DNA of 64,000 bases, from contig JASPKZ010001233.1 in assembly GCA_030220185.1 (NCBI GenBank), positions 2,806,501 to 2,870,500 of the forward strand. Reading direction: 5' to 3'. A program made the position numbers and the translations under genes. Shown here in pieces: positions 1 through 12,591 of this stretch (position 1 is its first letter; each line of letters begins with the position of its first letter). Below the pieces are notes generated by a model. The model ran no database searches. It was not told the origin of the DNA and worked only from the letters and a program-made list of their open reading frames with translations. Source of the stretch: Diploptera punctata (Eukaryota; Arthropoda; Insecta; Blattodea; Blaberidae).

Positions 1-480
1 TTTTTTAGATTTTCATCGATCCTACCACGTAGATATTCTTCTACGGCTTTCCCCAATCTCCTTCCAAATTCCTGTCATCCATTATAGTTCTGATGTGGGT
101 TTTCCATTTCCATCTTGGTCTGCCATGTTTATTTTTTCCCGGGGTGACCATTGGCATATATTTTTTGGTCATCTTTCATTTTCCATTCTTTGTACATCGC
201 CATACTATTTAAGAGTTTGATTTTCAATCCTCTTAACAGATGTGGTGACATTCATTTCTCTCCATAGGAATTAATTTCTTATTTTATCCTGTCTTTTTTT
301 AGGCTACTTCTAAGGTAATCAAATTCAAGTGTTCTAATTTAATTATTTTGTAATTCCGTCAAAGACCAAGTTTCACTTCCAAATGACAGAATATTTTTTA
401 TTATGCTCTTCTAAATTTTCATTTTAGTTTCCTTTGTAATATTTTTGTTCCAAATATTACCAGGTAGATACCGAAAATCA
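1..480 (-). pseudogene. LINE reverse-transcriptase C-terminal fragment
   Basis: Read on the minus strand, fragments in shifting frames give SFGSETWSLTE, RIENQTLKWYGDVQRMENER and KHGRPRWKWKTHIRT. This is the C-terminal tail of the same LINE type as the body at 22399-23638, which has ELKWLGHVLRMEDERWP and KRGRPRLTWKENM. Stops and frameshifts break it and it is cut by the window edge. Confidence 0.7.
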
Positions 481-816
481 ATATGAAAAAATGTACATAA
501 GTATATACAGAGTGATTCTATAAGAGGGTGTAAAAATGAAACAGGTTGTAGGGAACAATTTGAGGTAGGGAACCTAGAGTCCGAGAATCCAGCCTAAGGA
601 TACACGGAAGTAAACTCGTCTGTTTCATTGTTTAGCATTACTGTTTTCCAGCTGATTTACAACTAACATACGTACCAGTTTATATGTCCTTACATTCTTT
701 AGTTCCTGCAAGTACGAGCCTGGTGACTAGGAAGTCATGATGCAGGATGTGACCTGGCTCTCCTTGATTGTTTCCTGTGGGGATATCTAAAGTTACTCCA
801 ATGAAAACGGATATGG

Positions 817-1517
817 AATTGAATAGTTGCCCCAAAAAGAGATCTAACCCACAAAAAATCGAAAGTTGAGTTTCCATTGGATTAGTGATCTATCCGAAGA
901 GTATCAGGGAATGGTGAATGAAAAATTATATATACTCTCTTCCAGACCTGTTTTATTTATTTTTAAATTATTGGCTTTCAAGTGAATAGTGATCTATCTA
1001 CAACAAAATAGCGGGAGCAGTTAGTCAAGTCATGGGTAACAGTGCAGAAAAACAATTATTATTGCACGTGTGCAAATTCATTCCACCACAGTTCCGTGAA
1101 TTATAATCAGATTCTTAGAGAAATTGAGTGAAAATAAGGAAGATACAAAGAATTTATCTAAATAATATTAAATGGAAAATAAATACTGAAAACTGATCAA
1201 GTTAGAATTTTTTCTAACTGAATCAGTGTTTAATATGTATTTTCTATGTCTTATTGTAGCATTTTTAGTTAAATATATGTTAGATCGTTTTTCCACTCTA
1301 GATATCACTTTTTCACTCAATTCTGTATTAAATTGTTAATATTTAGTAATAAGCATGTTATTTTGCATTGAAATTGATTGTATATGATTCCAATAGGATG
1401 AGAGATTAAAATGTATATGATATAATAAAGGCAATAGCCTCACAATGAACATTATACATTTTTTTCGACAATTTGTAGTTTGTAGGTTAGATCTCTTTTC
1501 GGGGCAACTATTCAATT
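817..1517. mobile_element. MITE-like segment with 33-bp inverted repeats
   Basis: Arms at 817-849 and 1485-1517 are inverted copies with one mismatch in about 33 bases (core agatctaacc / ggttagatct). The interior is AT-rich with smaller inverted repeats and no coding. No target duplication was identified, so the true ends may lie outside the arms. Confidence 0.45.
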
Positions 1518-2999
1518 AGTTGATAGGATTGTAGCTGCCTGTGATACCTGGTAGTCCTATATTTGTCAGGATGCGGCAGATCTTGTGCGCCGATAACACT
1601 GGTCAACATGATTTTTGTCTCATGAGTACCAATAGTTGTACATAATGCAGTTTTTTTATCGTGTTTTCAAATATGTATTTGGAATTTCTCCATCACCCAC
1701 AGTTTTTTTATTTAAATTTCAATTAATGGATTTAAATAATTATTTTTTAATACACGTTTTTTCGTCCATTTGTCCATTGTAAAATAAAACCAAATGAGCT
1801 AACTCAGGAAATTTCAACTATGGAAAAGAGATATCAAAGCAAATGGAAACCTAATATGCTGGCCGATTATTCTTGGACCATCAAGTAAAGCAGGATTTTA
1901 ATATCATAATAAATATAAAAGTTTAAGTTAGTAATTTTGTATTTTAAAATTCTTTTAATATTTAAATATAACTTAAATAAAGAAAAATATCTAAATAATT
2001 CATTGTTAGTTATTGTTGAATAAGAATGTTTCAGTAACAATTAAAGAAATTGTATTCATAACAGTCTTTCTAAAGAATGCTTTAAAAAATTGTTTTAAGT
2101 CATTGTTGTCAGAATTATAAATCCTTCTGTTATAACTGTAATAAGAACACCTGCTTAACTTCATATTTTTAAATAAAAGTAAACTAAACTCTGATTGGAT
2201 GTTAAAACAATTAACTTTTTTGATTTAACAAATACAATTTAAACCTTATATTTAATGGACTATTAACCAATAGAATTTAAAATTACCATCATGTGATGTA
2301 ATAATGTTCTTTAAAATTACAAAAGAATTACACTAATCATTCTTCATACAACTTTCAACAAATATAGAATCAATTGAGCTCTCCTGATAAAATGTGATAT
2401 TTAATACAAGAAGAATAATTGATTCAAGAAAAGAAAATAATTTAATTTTAATTGACGGTGAAGAATAATACCACCTATATTTACTTGATCTGCTGGGAAA
2501 GTAAGAAATGAATAAATTTACAATTATTTCTACAAGAAACAGTTTTCAGTGATTTTAAAGTGTTTTCCTATCCAGTGTACCAACTTCCGACCCTAAGAAG
2601 AGAATCCAGCTCTACCGAAAATTAAACCCAACCTGAACCAGTAATTCTTTTTGGGACACCAATCCTTCTTCAAAATGTTATAACATCGGGCATGAAGAGT
2701 ATTACTGCTTCAAAATGTCACCACAACGTGGAAAAAATAATTACTTCTTCACAAGAGGGATGCTCCACAGGCGAAATATAGCAGGAATCGTCATTTTTTA
2801 CTTTCTAGGTGAGTCCAAATGCTCGAATATTGTGTGGTTACGAATGTATAAAATATTAAAGTGTTTGAAATTATAAATGCCTGTCTCTCGAAAACCTTGC
2901 GTGATGGAGAAAACCCGATATCATATTTGAATTCAGGAGAAAAAATAATATCAGAATCCCTTTTTTTTTTCTGAGACAAAAAAAAAAGTTTATTTTTTG
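1518..2999. other. AT-rich intergenic DNA, nothing recognised
   Basis: No convincing coding sequence, RNA gene or repeat family was recognised. Short inverted stretches such as tttaaaatt are common, as expected from base composition. Confidence 0.5.
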
Positions 3000-3358
3000 T
3001 TGCTCAGTGTAACCAAACTAATTTAGTTACGCTTATATGCCCATAGATGTCAACGAGTAATATGGGGTCGACATATCACCTCAGTGAAACACCTAATGGG
3101 CAATTAAGGTATTACTTCGAGGAGTGAAGATCGGTTAAATTTTGCACAGGGTTTTTTTTATTCAGGCAGGTTCTTTTACGAGCCTGAAAATCTTCAGATT
3201 CGGGACCCACGGCTCAAAGTCCCTCGCGGAGTGCTTGTCCCTTGGATTTTTCCATCCTAAAAATCCATCGATCATGGGCCAAGTTTGAATTTGCGTCTCT
3301 CGGGACTAGAGGCAAATAACATAACCACTTGCCCACCGCGCCGACATCAAGTGTGTAA
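3000..3358 (-). mobile_element. tRNA-headed SINE (family 1)
   Basis: The minus strand begins with a tRNA-like head (GCGCGGTGGGCAAGTGGTTA, then a degraded B box) and continues into a shared body with gagcctgaaaatcttcaga and cttggatttttccatccta. The body recurs at 18755-19072 and 63600-63822. Three diverged copies in one orientation relative to the head define the family. Confidence 0.75.
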
Positions 3359-3361
3359 GTA

Positions 3362-4233
3362 CAGTAAAAGCTCCTTATCCGCGGCTCCCTTATTCGCGTT
3401 TTCATTATTCGCGGGTTAAAAATTGCGACACAGTTCCTGTATTTGCGGCTAAACATTTCTTTATTCGCGGATCTAGTCGATAAATTAGAAGGATTAATAT
3501 CCTTTATTAACACATCGGTAACTTTTTTTTACTGCAGCCACGTGTCAAGGCGGCTTTTACAAAGAGTGATTCAAACCATATAGACAAATTAATATCAAAG
3601 TAAAACAAACCTTATTGTCACTAAGCCTAAAGTTTGTTGTTAAAAGCCACCGCCGCTGTATTTCACGTGCTGCTATGTCCGTTGATAAATGTCGCCCTCG
3701 CCACGATCGGTGTTTTATTGTTTCAGCTTGTCATTCGTTGTAATACTTTTGATTGAATAACACGCGTCTCTTCTGCTTTGTTGCCAATTTATAATGTCGA
3801 GTAAAAGGAAAATTGAGGCGCTCAGAATAATAACGGCAGATCCCAACCGACATCAAATTTTGAGATAGAAGCATGACCGTGCACAGCTATCATCTACCTT
3901 TCATGTGATGAAGTATCATACGAATTGGAATATGCTAAAGCTCTCATTTGCCACCTTTAAAATTTGTCCATAGTGAAATTGAATACATTCTCAGCGAAAA
4001 AATGACATTTATCTCAAAATAAACTTTGGTTGGGATCTGCGGTTATTATTCTAAGCGCCTAAATTGTTCAAAATATCTCATTAACTGATTTTATTTTGAT
4101 AATTTTTATATTATTTTGGAACTTTGGAACTTATCTCCTATATACCCTATACAAATCACTATTCCATATTCGCGGTTTCTGTTTTCGCGGGATATTTGCG
4201 GAACACGTCCCCCGCGAATAAGGAACTCTTGCC
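3362..4233. mobile_element. pogo/Tigger-like non-autonomous element, copy 1
   Basis: The left end CAGTAAAAGCTCCTTATCCG after a TA and the right end cgcgaataaggaactcttgc are terminal inverted repeats of the same family as 9534-12115. The right TIR is diverged at its tip. The interior keeps a start-like segment (atgtcgagtaaaaggaaa) that copy 2 extends into pogo-type N-terminal coding remains. The inside is otherwise decayed. Confidence 0.65.
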
Positions 4234-4365
4234 GTTTGTAAATAGCAAGGTGCATAGTACAAGTTCGAAGGTCACTTTTTAGTCTTGGGCATTCCTTTAA
4301 AGATTGAACCGTTACTACCCACTTACACTGTATGGTGAAAAGTTTGAAAATAATAATAATTATAT

Positions 4366-4845
4366 ATATGAAAGTTTTCTTGGGTTTTCCGCGTCTTGGA
4401 TTCAAGTTCGGCCTCTGGCCACTGATTCCGACGTTTCGGCATGATCCCACATGCCATTATCAAGGAATGATAAGTTCGAGTCACCGGTTTAGGTCTTATA
4501 TAATAAAATACATAGAGTTTTCGCTGTGGTCCGTTTCCGAAGACGTACACCCATCCAAGGTTTAGTTCTTATGTAGTTAAATACCATCAGTTTTCAGTGT
4601 GGTCATTTAACTACATAAGAATTAAACCTTGGATGGGTGTACGTCTTCGGAAACGGACCACAGCGAAAACTCTATGTATTTTATTATATAAGACCTAAAC
4701 CGGTGACTCGAACTTATCATTCCTTGATAATGGCATGTGTGATCATGCCGAAACGTCGGAATCAGTGGCCAGAGGCCGAACTTGAATCCAAGACGCGGAA
4801 AACCCAAGAAAACTTTCATATTCATACTTATATCCGCGAAAATCT
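4366..4845. mobile_element. Penelope-type foldback with hammerhead-like motifs in both arms
   Basis: Two arms of about 230 bp (4366-4590 and 4612-4840) are near-perfect inverted copies around a short centre. Each arm has a motif with GGCAT/ATGCC helix II followed by GAAACGTC, at 4430-4465 on minus and 4722-4757 on plus. It lacks coding. The layout matches the inverted terminal modules of Penelope-like elements seen elsewhere in the window. Confidence 0.6.
4722..4757 (+). ncRNA. Hammerhead-like motif (diverged core)
   Basis: Core reads TTGATAA where CUGANGA is expected, then an extra T, helix II GGCAT...ATGCC, then GAAA and a 4-base palindrome ACGT followed by C. Helix II and the GAAACGTC side are intact, but the 5' core has changes at two invariant positions, so cleavage is unlikely. 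A mirror copy lies at 4430-4465 on minus. Confidence 0.45.
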
Positions 4846-4852
4846 GGAATAT

Positions 4853-4854
<2 letters not shown>

Positions 4855-4923
<69 letters not shown>
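4855..4923. repeat. (AT)n microsatellite
   Basis: Two AT-dinucleotide blocks separated by aggct. Confidence 0.95.
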
Positions 4924-4924
<1 letters not shown>

Positions 4925-5816
4925 CAATTTTACTAATTCCGAGCTAAGTTCCAGTTGTACTATAACAAACTTACATAAGGTATTGCTCAGCCGATTCCAT
5001 CTAATGGGGGAACAGGGGCACTACTTGTATTCCCCGTGTGACTTAATTGTGTACGAAACTGTCATTGATATAAACTTTGTTCTTAGGCAACATGGTATTT
5101 TACGGGAAATGAGATTAAATACAAGGTAAGATGGTACCAATTATTAAGGACTTCCATTTCTAATGTATTTATTTATGACAAAAAATTATATAAGGGCCTA
5201 TCTAGTCAGACGTTTAGGCTACACTTTTTCAATTATGTCCATAAATATGTTTTATTTACAATTTCATTACGAACAGAATAGCTATATACTCCATTCTGAC
5301 TCGCCTGTAAATTCTGTTCTTATTTTCACCACCGCTCAATGACTAAAATGAAGCATTTTTCACTAAACTATTTGAAAACATTCAAAATAATTTCTTTCTC
5401 TCCGCTTTTCAAATGGTTGCTTTTCCAATGGTTTAAGAAATTCTACAAAAAGTGGCCATTTTGAAACAATTTAAATACCAACGTAATATGCATTGCGCGT
5501 GCATAAGAATAAAACAGTGCTTATTTATTCTATTAAAATTATGATTATATATTTGAAGATTCTCCCATATAACTTATGTAGACATGAGTATATTACGATG
5601 CGAGGTTGGGAAGTGGTTTTTACAGAATCAAGTAAAATGTTTAAAAACCGAGCGATTGCGAGGTTTTTAATTTCCGAGATTCTGTATACCACTTCACAAA
5701 TGAGTTGTACATAATTTTTTGCGCAATGGTGTTTTCAAAATATTAAATAGTAGTAAAATAATATCTTTGTTGGAAATATTTGCGGTGAGACCAATTAGTG
5801 ATAAAATTGCGCAAGT
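4924..5816. other. Intergenic, nothing recognised
   Basis: AT-rich sequence without a recognisable gene or repeat family. A short inverted pair (ttacagaatcaagtaaa / gagattctgtata) sits near 5619-5690. Confidence 0.45.
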
Positions 5817-5829
5817 ACGTATTTATTGT

Positions 5830-6137
5830 GGGGGCACGCCGTAGCATAGTGGTTAAGGCACTGCGCTACAAGCCGGAAGGTCGAGGGTTCAAGTCCCGGT
5901 GGGGTCAGGATTTTTAAACTGACCCAAACCTTCTGGCGGCACTATGGCCCTGGGGTCGACTCAGCCTCTAACGCAAATGAGTACCAGACGCTTGTTCTGG
6001 GGTAAAGGCGGCCGTCACGCAGGGCTGACAACCCGGCTGACATCAAGTGCCGATTGTCTAGAAATAGCGGGAGACTTAACCTCCCACTACCCCAAAGGCC
6101 TCCTGAGGCCTGTAGTGGGAATACTTTACTTTACTTT
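5830..6137 (+). mobile_element. tRNA-headed SINE (family 2) with 13-bp target duplication
   Basis: The tRNA-like head has an A box (TAGCATAGTGGTTAAGG) and B box (GGTTCAAGTCCC), then a non-tRNA body and a (TTTAC)n tail. Perfect 13-bp direct repeats acgtatttattgt flank it at 5817-5829 and 6138-6150. Minus-strand relatives of the body occur at 14770-14935 and 49547-49756. Confidence 0.9.
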
Positions 6138-6150
6138 ACGTATTTATTGT

Positions 6151-7101
<951 letters not shown>

Positions 7102-7102
7102 G

Positions 7103-7448
7103 TCCCGCGCCGTAGCCGAGCGGTTAAGGTAGGAAGCCTTGGCGCAGAGCTACGGGACTTGCGCTGGTTCGAGTCTCCATGGGGGAAGAAGAATTTTCTC
7201 ATGGTATTTCGGCCAGTATGGGACCGGTGCCCACCCAGCATCGTGAGGCAATTGGGTAGCTACAATAAGTAGCGGCTCCAGGTTGAGGAACCAGCTATAA
7301 CGGCTGGGGGATTCGACATGCTAACCACATGTCACCCCTACACTGGCTGTTGATCATCTACCTCTGTGATTGACACATGTGGATGTGAAGAGCCAGCAGC
7401 CGGCTGGTAAAAGGGCAACCGCTGAAAAGTGGAAAGACCCTCAATCGG

Positions 7449-7449
<1 letters not shown>
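7103..7449 (+). mobile_element. tRNA-headed SINE (family 3) with (TTA)n tail
   Basis: The head TAGCCGAGCGGTTAAGG resembles a class II (Leu/Ser-type) tRNA A box, and ctggttcgagtctcc is the B box. A 250-bp body follows and the copy ends in (TTA)n to about 7501. It is inserted in or has seeded the flanking ATT repeat. Confidence 0.85.
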
Positions 7450-7501
<52 letters not shown>

Positions 7502-7503
<2 letters not shown>

Positions 7504-8430
7504 TATAATAAGTATTCCTATTATTTTGAAATTAAATTAACCCTATAATTCCCTTTGTTACATATGTGTAACGTCGGGAATTTATCACATTATTTCCACA
7601 ATAAATTATTATTTACCGCGAATGTCTGATTTACAGTTATGTAACAACGTTAGAAATTCATTTGATTTCGTTACAGTGAAAATTTGGTCTGCCAGCCTCT
7701 TCATGTTCTAACAGTACCGACTTAGGAACGGTTACATGGTGATCAGACCTTTGATTTTGTTAACCCATTGTGGAATTTCAACAGAGATGTTAATTTTGTA
7801 TTTTCAACAATAGCCTACTTCTTCTTTCCTTGTGACAAATGCAATAAGTTGTCAGTTGTGTATCAGAATCGTTTTCGTTCACATTGAAATGGATAACTGG
7901 TTGAAAAATTTAAGTTTGAAAGGGAAACTGTAAGAGGTAAGTGAATGCAACGAAAACTTGTAGGCCTATTTATTATTACAACTAGGCCTACACATTGTGT
8001 AACTTTTAAGCCGTAATTAGAGTATCTTTAGGTTTTAACCGTTAAGGGTTAAGTTAATTTAAGGTTATTAAACCTTTTGCTTGGAATTAAATTTTATGCA
8101 TGTCTGTTGTAGGTCTATATATATTTAAAAGTCAGTGGTTTATCCAACTCAGATCGTTGTGGAAGGTGTTCGCGAGTGGAACAAGGTTGGGAACCGCTAA
8201 TGTACACGGTATTGACGTCGGCGTAGCAAAGAGCAGAAATTCTTGCAAACATTTTGTTATTCTGACAATATCAAGATCAGCTGGCACAATCGTGAATTTG
8301 CAGGTGTGCAGAGAAGTGCTTTATTTCGCGGATTTATATCCATTGCAAAATATAGTGCTGATGTGCTGAGACCAGGGCGTAGTCAAGGCTGCCAAACTCT
8401 CTCTCTCTCTCTCCATGATCTTCAGGAAGT
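7502..8430. other. Intergenic, nothing recognised
   Basis: Diverse low-complexity and unique sequence including a short (CT)n run at 8397-8412. No gene supported. Confidence 0.4.
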
Positions 8431-8496
8431 GTAGCATACCCCTTATCTATGTTGCAATCTATCATAACTGGACTCTTTGGTCCACTACAGACATAG

Positions 8497-9190
8497 ATCT
8501 GCAAATTCCGAAGGTTGTTATAAGTAATGCCACCAGTGATTTCCAATTTATGTAGAGGATTTGGAAAACAAGAGGCATTTGATAGGACTATTTAACGAAT
8601 AAAATTAAGTTGTGTACTCACAAATCACTATTTAAATATAGTTACCGATATTTTAAAATATTTATATAGCCTATTTAATGTATACGGCAATGTTTGAAAA
8701 CAAATCAGAAATGTGTGGTTATGTTTATTCACTGCAACGTGATCATATTATTTATTGCCAATTAGGATCACAATCAACGATAACCCATTAAGATCGCAAT
8801 ATTGTAAGAATGCACCCTAGTGGAGAAAAAAATAAACACATCAAATTGTATATTATAACCAATATTATAGGTTATTAATTATTTTTTAGAAAACATCTCA
8901 GTAAAATCATTATTTAAAAACACAATTATTGAACACACAATTACCAAATGTGTAGTTCGAAGGAATCTGTTCATTATTTGATTTATTCAACGTATTTGTT
9001 GGAGAGTCAGTCACTGCAAAATAATGCCCTGTCCTGTTCAGAATATTAAAAAGGAGGAGCTTTCTTTATTTTGGTAAAGAGAAATCGATAAAGAGCGCGG
9101 TGAAACACGACTGTCATTGGTTGTAAAACAAAATGCATTTAAATGTGATTGGTCATTGACGATCATTTGGGGCATGAGTTAAATAGTCAT
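8497..9190 (+). mobile_element. Unclassified TE family X, copy A
   Basis: Starts with a TIR-like stretch (taagtaatgccaccagtgat) shared with 44431-45214. It continues with sequence that recurs at 45217-45830 (actatttaac, tactcacaaatca, gcaatattgtaagaatgc) and ends with ggggcatgagttaaatagtc. No coding capacity is seen. Confidence 0.6.
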
Positions 9191-10149
9191 GAAAATATAT
9201 CTTTGTTAAAATCTTCATAAATTCAAGAACAAATCCTCCGGGGGAGACTTTAAGCTATGGGTTCTGAAGATTTTTAAGCTCGTTAAATTTAACTCACCTT
9301 TATCCATTTGAGTAATATTTTAGTTGCCTTCTGGATGTCTCCTCGGGGCTATGAACTAATCATATGTCACTCACTGACATCTGTAGAGAAATAAGCTTAA
9401 CTAAATTAGCCTCTTGAAGAAACTTCCCACTAGAGGAGCACTAGTGTTCCAAGCGGAACGAACAGCAATCGATGATAAATGTTTGCAAAAATTAATGGTT
9501 ATGGGCCCCCACAAAACTATATAGCGCCTAATACAGTAAAAGCTTCTTATTCGGGGGTTAAAAAATTGGGACACAGTTCCTGTATTCGCGGCTAAAAATT
9601 TATTTATTCGCGGATCCAGCCGGTATATTAAAAGGATTAGTATCCTTTATTAACGCATCAGCAATTTTTTTTTTTTTACTGCAGGCACGTGCTAACGCGG
9701 CTTTTACACAATGAGCTATTCAAAACAAATGGACAAATTAATATCAAAGTAAATAAAATCTTATTGTCACTAAGCCCAAAGTTCGTTATTAAAAGCCACC
9801 GCCGTCGTATATCAATCACCGCTATGTCCGTTATAAATGTCGCCCACGCCACAATCGGTGATACATTGTTTCGTTGTTTAATTGAATAACACGTGTCTCT
9901 TCTGCTTTGTTGCCAATTTATAATGTCGAGTAAAAGGAAAGAAAATTAGGTCCGAAGCGGAAAAAACTAGTGTTGCCGCTTAAAGTAAAAACAGAAATGC
10001 TTGAACGTTTACGCCTTGGCGAGTCGTTTGTGATTAAAAGCTCTTTTAAAAGTGGCAAAACAGGAAAAAATTGCTAACTTCTTTAAGCCATTGCCTAAGT
10101 CTGACAATAATAATTAATAGAAATTGTTCAAAATCTCGCATTAATTTAT

Positions 10150-11390
10150 TATACTTTGAATGTTTAACTCAAGCACCAAATGGGAGTCAATGACCAATCG
10201 CATTAATTTATTTTACTTTGACTGTTTAACTCATGCACCAAATGAGAGTCAATGACCAATCGCATTAATTTATTTTACATTGACTGTTTAACTCATGCAC
10301 CAAATGGGAGTCAATGACCAATCGCATTAATGTATTTTACTTTGACTGTTTAACTCAAGCACCAAATGGAAGTCAATGACCAATCGCATTAATGTATTTT
10401 ACTTTTACTGTTTAACTCATGCACCAAATGGGAGTCAGTGACCAATCGCATTAATTTATTTTACTTTGACTGTTTAACTCATGCACCAAATGGGAGTCAA
10501 TGACCAATCGCATTAATTTATTATACTTTGACTGTTTAACTCATGCACCAAATGGGAGTCTATGACCAATTGCATTAATTTATTTTACTTTGACTGTTTA
10601 ACTCATGCACCAAATGGAACTCAATGACCAATCGCATTAATTTATTATACTTTGACTGTTTAACTCATGCACCAAATGGGAGTCTATGACCAATTGCATT
10701 AATTTATTTTACTTTGATTGTTTAACTCATGCACCAAATGGAACTCAATGACCAATCGCATTAATTTATTTTACATTGACTGTTTAACTCATGCACCAAA
10801 TGGGAGTCAATGACCAATCGCATTAATGTATTTTACTTTGATTGTTTAACTCAAGCACCAAATGGGAGTCAATGACCAATTGAATTAATTTATTTTACTT
10901 TTACTGTTTAACTCATGCACCAAATGAGAGTCAATGACCAATCGCATTAATTTATTTTACTTTGACTGTTTAACTCATGCACCAAATGGGAGTCAATGAC
11001 CAATCGCATTAATTTATTTTACTTTGACTGTTTAACTCATGCACCAAATGGGAGTCAGTGACCAATCGCATTAATTTATTTTACTTTGACTGTTTAACTC
11101 ATGCACCAAATGGAAGTCAATGACCAATCGCATTAATTTATTATACTTTGACTGTTTAACTCATGCACCAAATGGGAGTCTATGACCAATTGCATTAATT
11201 TATTTTACTTTGATTGTTTAACTCATGCACCAAATGGAACTCAATGACCAATCGCATTAATTTATTTTACTTTGACTGTTTAACTCATGCACCAAATGGG
11301 AGTCAATGACCAATCGCATTAATTTATTATACTTTGACTGTTTAACTCATGCACCAAATGGGAGTCAATGACCAATCGCCAATGATTTTT
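10150..11390 (+). repeat. 62-bp minisatellite, about 20 copies
   Basis: The unit contains gtttaactcatgcaccaaatg and tcaatgaccaatcgcatta. I count 20 occurrences of caccaaatg at a spacing near 62 bp. A two-unit variant block (gagtctatgaccaattg then ggaactcaatg) recurs three times, showing higher-order duplication. A single, unamplified homologue of the unit lies at 44512-44550 and an inverted one near 9150-9190. Confidence 0.95.
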
Positions 11391-11985
11391 TATTTACAAC
11401 CAATTACAATCGTTTTTCACCTCGATTTTATCAATTTAATCTTATCACTTTAAAATCAAGCTCCTCCTTTATAGCATTACTTTGTAGTGACTGCATGTGG
11501 CTACCATATTGAATTATAGTGCAGAATGTAAACAGATAGTGCTTGCGGGATATAATATAAAACATTTTTGGTAATTTCTTATACCATAAAAAAAAGAAAC
11601 CACTGTTTGCACTTTCTTAAACGTATTATTTCCCAGGAATGTATGTTCCAGAATAATATAATTGACATATTTACATCATAGGACAATAGAAATTAATTAA
11701 TAACCTATAATGTTGGTTATAAATTTCTCCACTAGGGTGCATTCTTACAATATTGCGATCCTTTGGCATAAAAAAATATGAACTGGTTGCAGTGATTAAC
11801 AAAAGAAGCATTACAATCGTTTCTAATTTATTTTCAAACTTCGCCGTTTACATTAATTATATAAATATTTTAATATATATATATATATATATATATAATG
11901 ATTTCTGAGTAAACAGCTTCATTTTATTCGTTAACTAGTCCTAACAAATGAGACTCTTGATCACTCGTGGCATTACTTATGATAA
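11391..11985 (-). mobile_element. TE family X, copy B
   Basis: Minus-strand homologue of copy A. It contains tccactagggtgcattctta, cacaatattgcgatcctttgg-type sequence and ends with cactcgtggcattacttatg, the family X end. Together with the minisatellite it forms the insertion inside the pogo-like element. Confidence 0.6.
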
Positions 11986-12121
11986 TTTTATTTTATTCTG
12001 GAACCTTGGAACGTATCCCCTATATACCCATATAAATTACCATTCCATATTCGCGGTTTCTATATTCGCGGAATTTTTGCGGAACATATCCCCCGCGAAT
12101 AAGAAACTTTTACTGTACTAT

Positions 12122-12530
12122 TTAATACCCGGTGTGCGCTGTTACACCTAAACAAATTAAATATTAAGGTTAATTAAATGATGTGGTATACACTGCGACG
12201 ATCCAGACATGGCGGTTACGAGGGTAATTTTAATTTCGGATTTCAGGCAAACCTCCACTTCGGATTTCGCTGATTTTTGGATAGGTCCTAATACCTACCA
12301 CGGTTTATTTCAATAAGATGTACTGAGTTTCGTTGCGAAACTTAAAAAATTGCGAGCGCTAGAGCGATTTTTAAATTTTCGTTTCAGGTGAACTCTTACA
12401 TCTATTGGTTTTAGAACGTACTAGATAGCAGCCGAACAGTCACTGTACCTGAATACCTGCATGTATAAGGTTTCATGAAGCTCAGTTGAGCGGTTTAGAA
12501 GTCTATAAATCTCAGATATACCAACATCCA
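12122..12530 (-). mobile_element. Helitron-like fragment
   Basis: The minus strand ends in an imperfect hairpin-like gcgcacaccgg and shares gccatgt, caggtgaactc and gttttagaac segments with 15900-16306 and 16308-19172. Similar to non-autonomous Helitron/HINE sequences; no Rep/helicase coding. Confidence 0.45.
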
Positions 12531-12534
12531 TATG

Positions 12535-12567
<33 letters not shown>
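12535..12567. repeat. (AT)n microsatellite
   Basis: TA-dinucleotide block directly before the 299-bp array. Confidence 0.95.
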
Positions 12568-12575
<8 letters not shown>

Positions 12576-12591
12576 TTATAAATATATTTTT

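Larger units (their letters stand above)
9534..12115. mobile_element. pogo/Tigger-like element, copy 2, carrying inserted family X DNA
   Basis: TIRs CAGTAAAAGCTTCTTATTCG (left) and cgaataagaaacttttactg (right) are flanked by TA at 9532-9533 and 12116-12117. Left internal sequence aligns with copy 1 and carries decayed coding (atgtcgagtaaaaggaaa, then ATGCTTGAACGTTTACGCCT) resembling the pogo/Tigger N-terminal helix-turn-helix. Sequence common with copy 1 resumes at about 11985. The 10150-11985 segment is therefore foreign, belonging to family X and holding the minisatellite. Confidence 0.75.

Noticed and set aside
10150..11390. CRISPR-like array
   Set aside because: Eukaryotic context, no distinct spacers: the whole 62-bp unit repeats, so it is a minisatellite.
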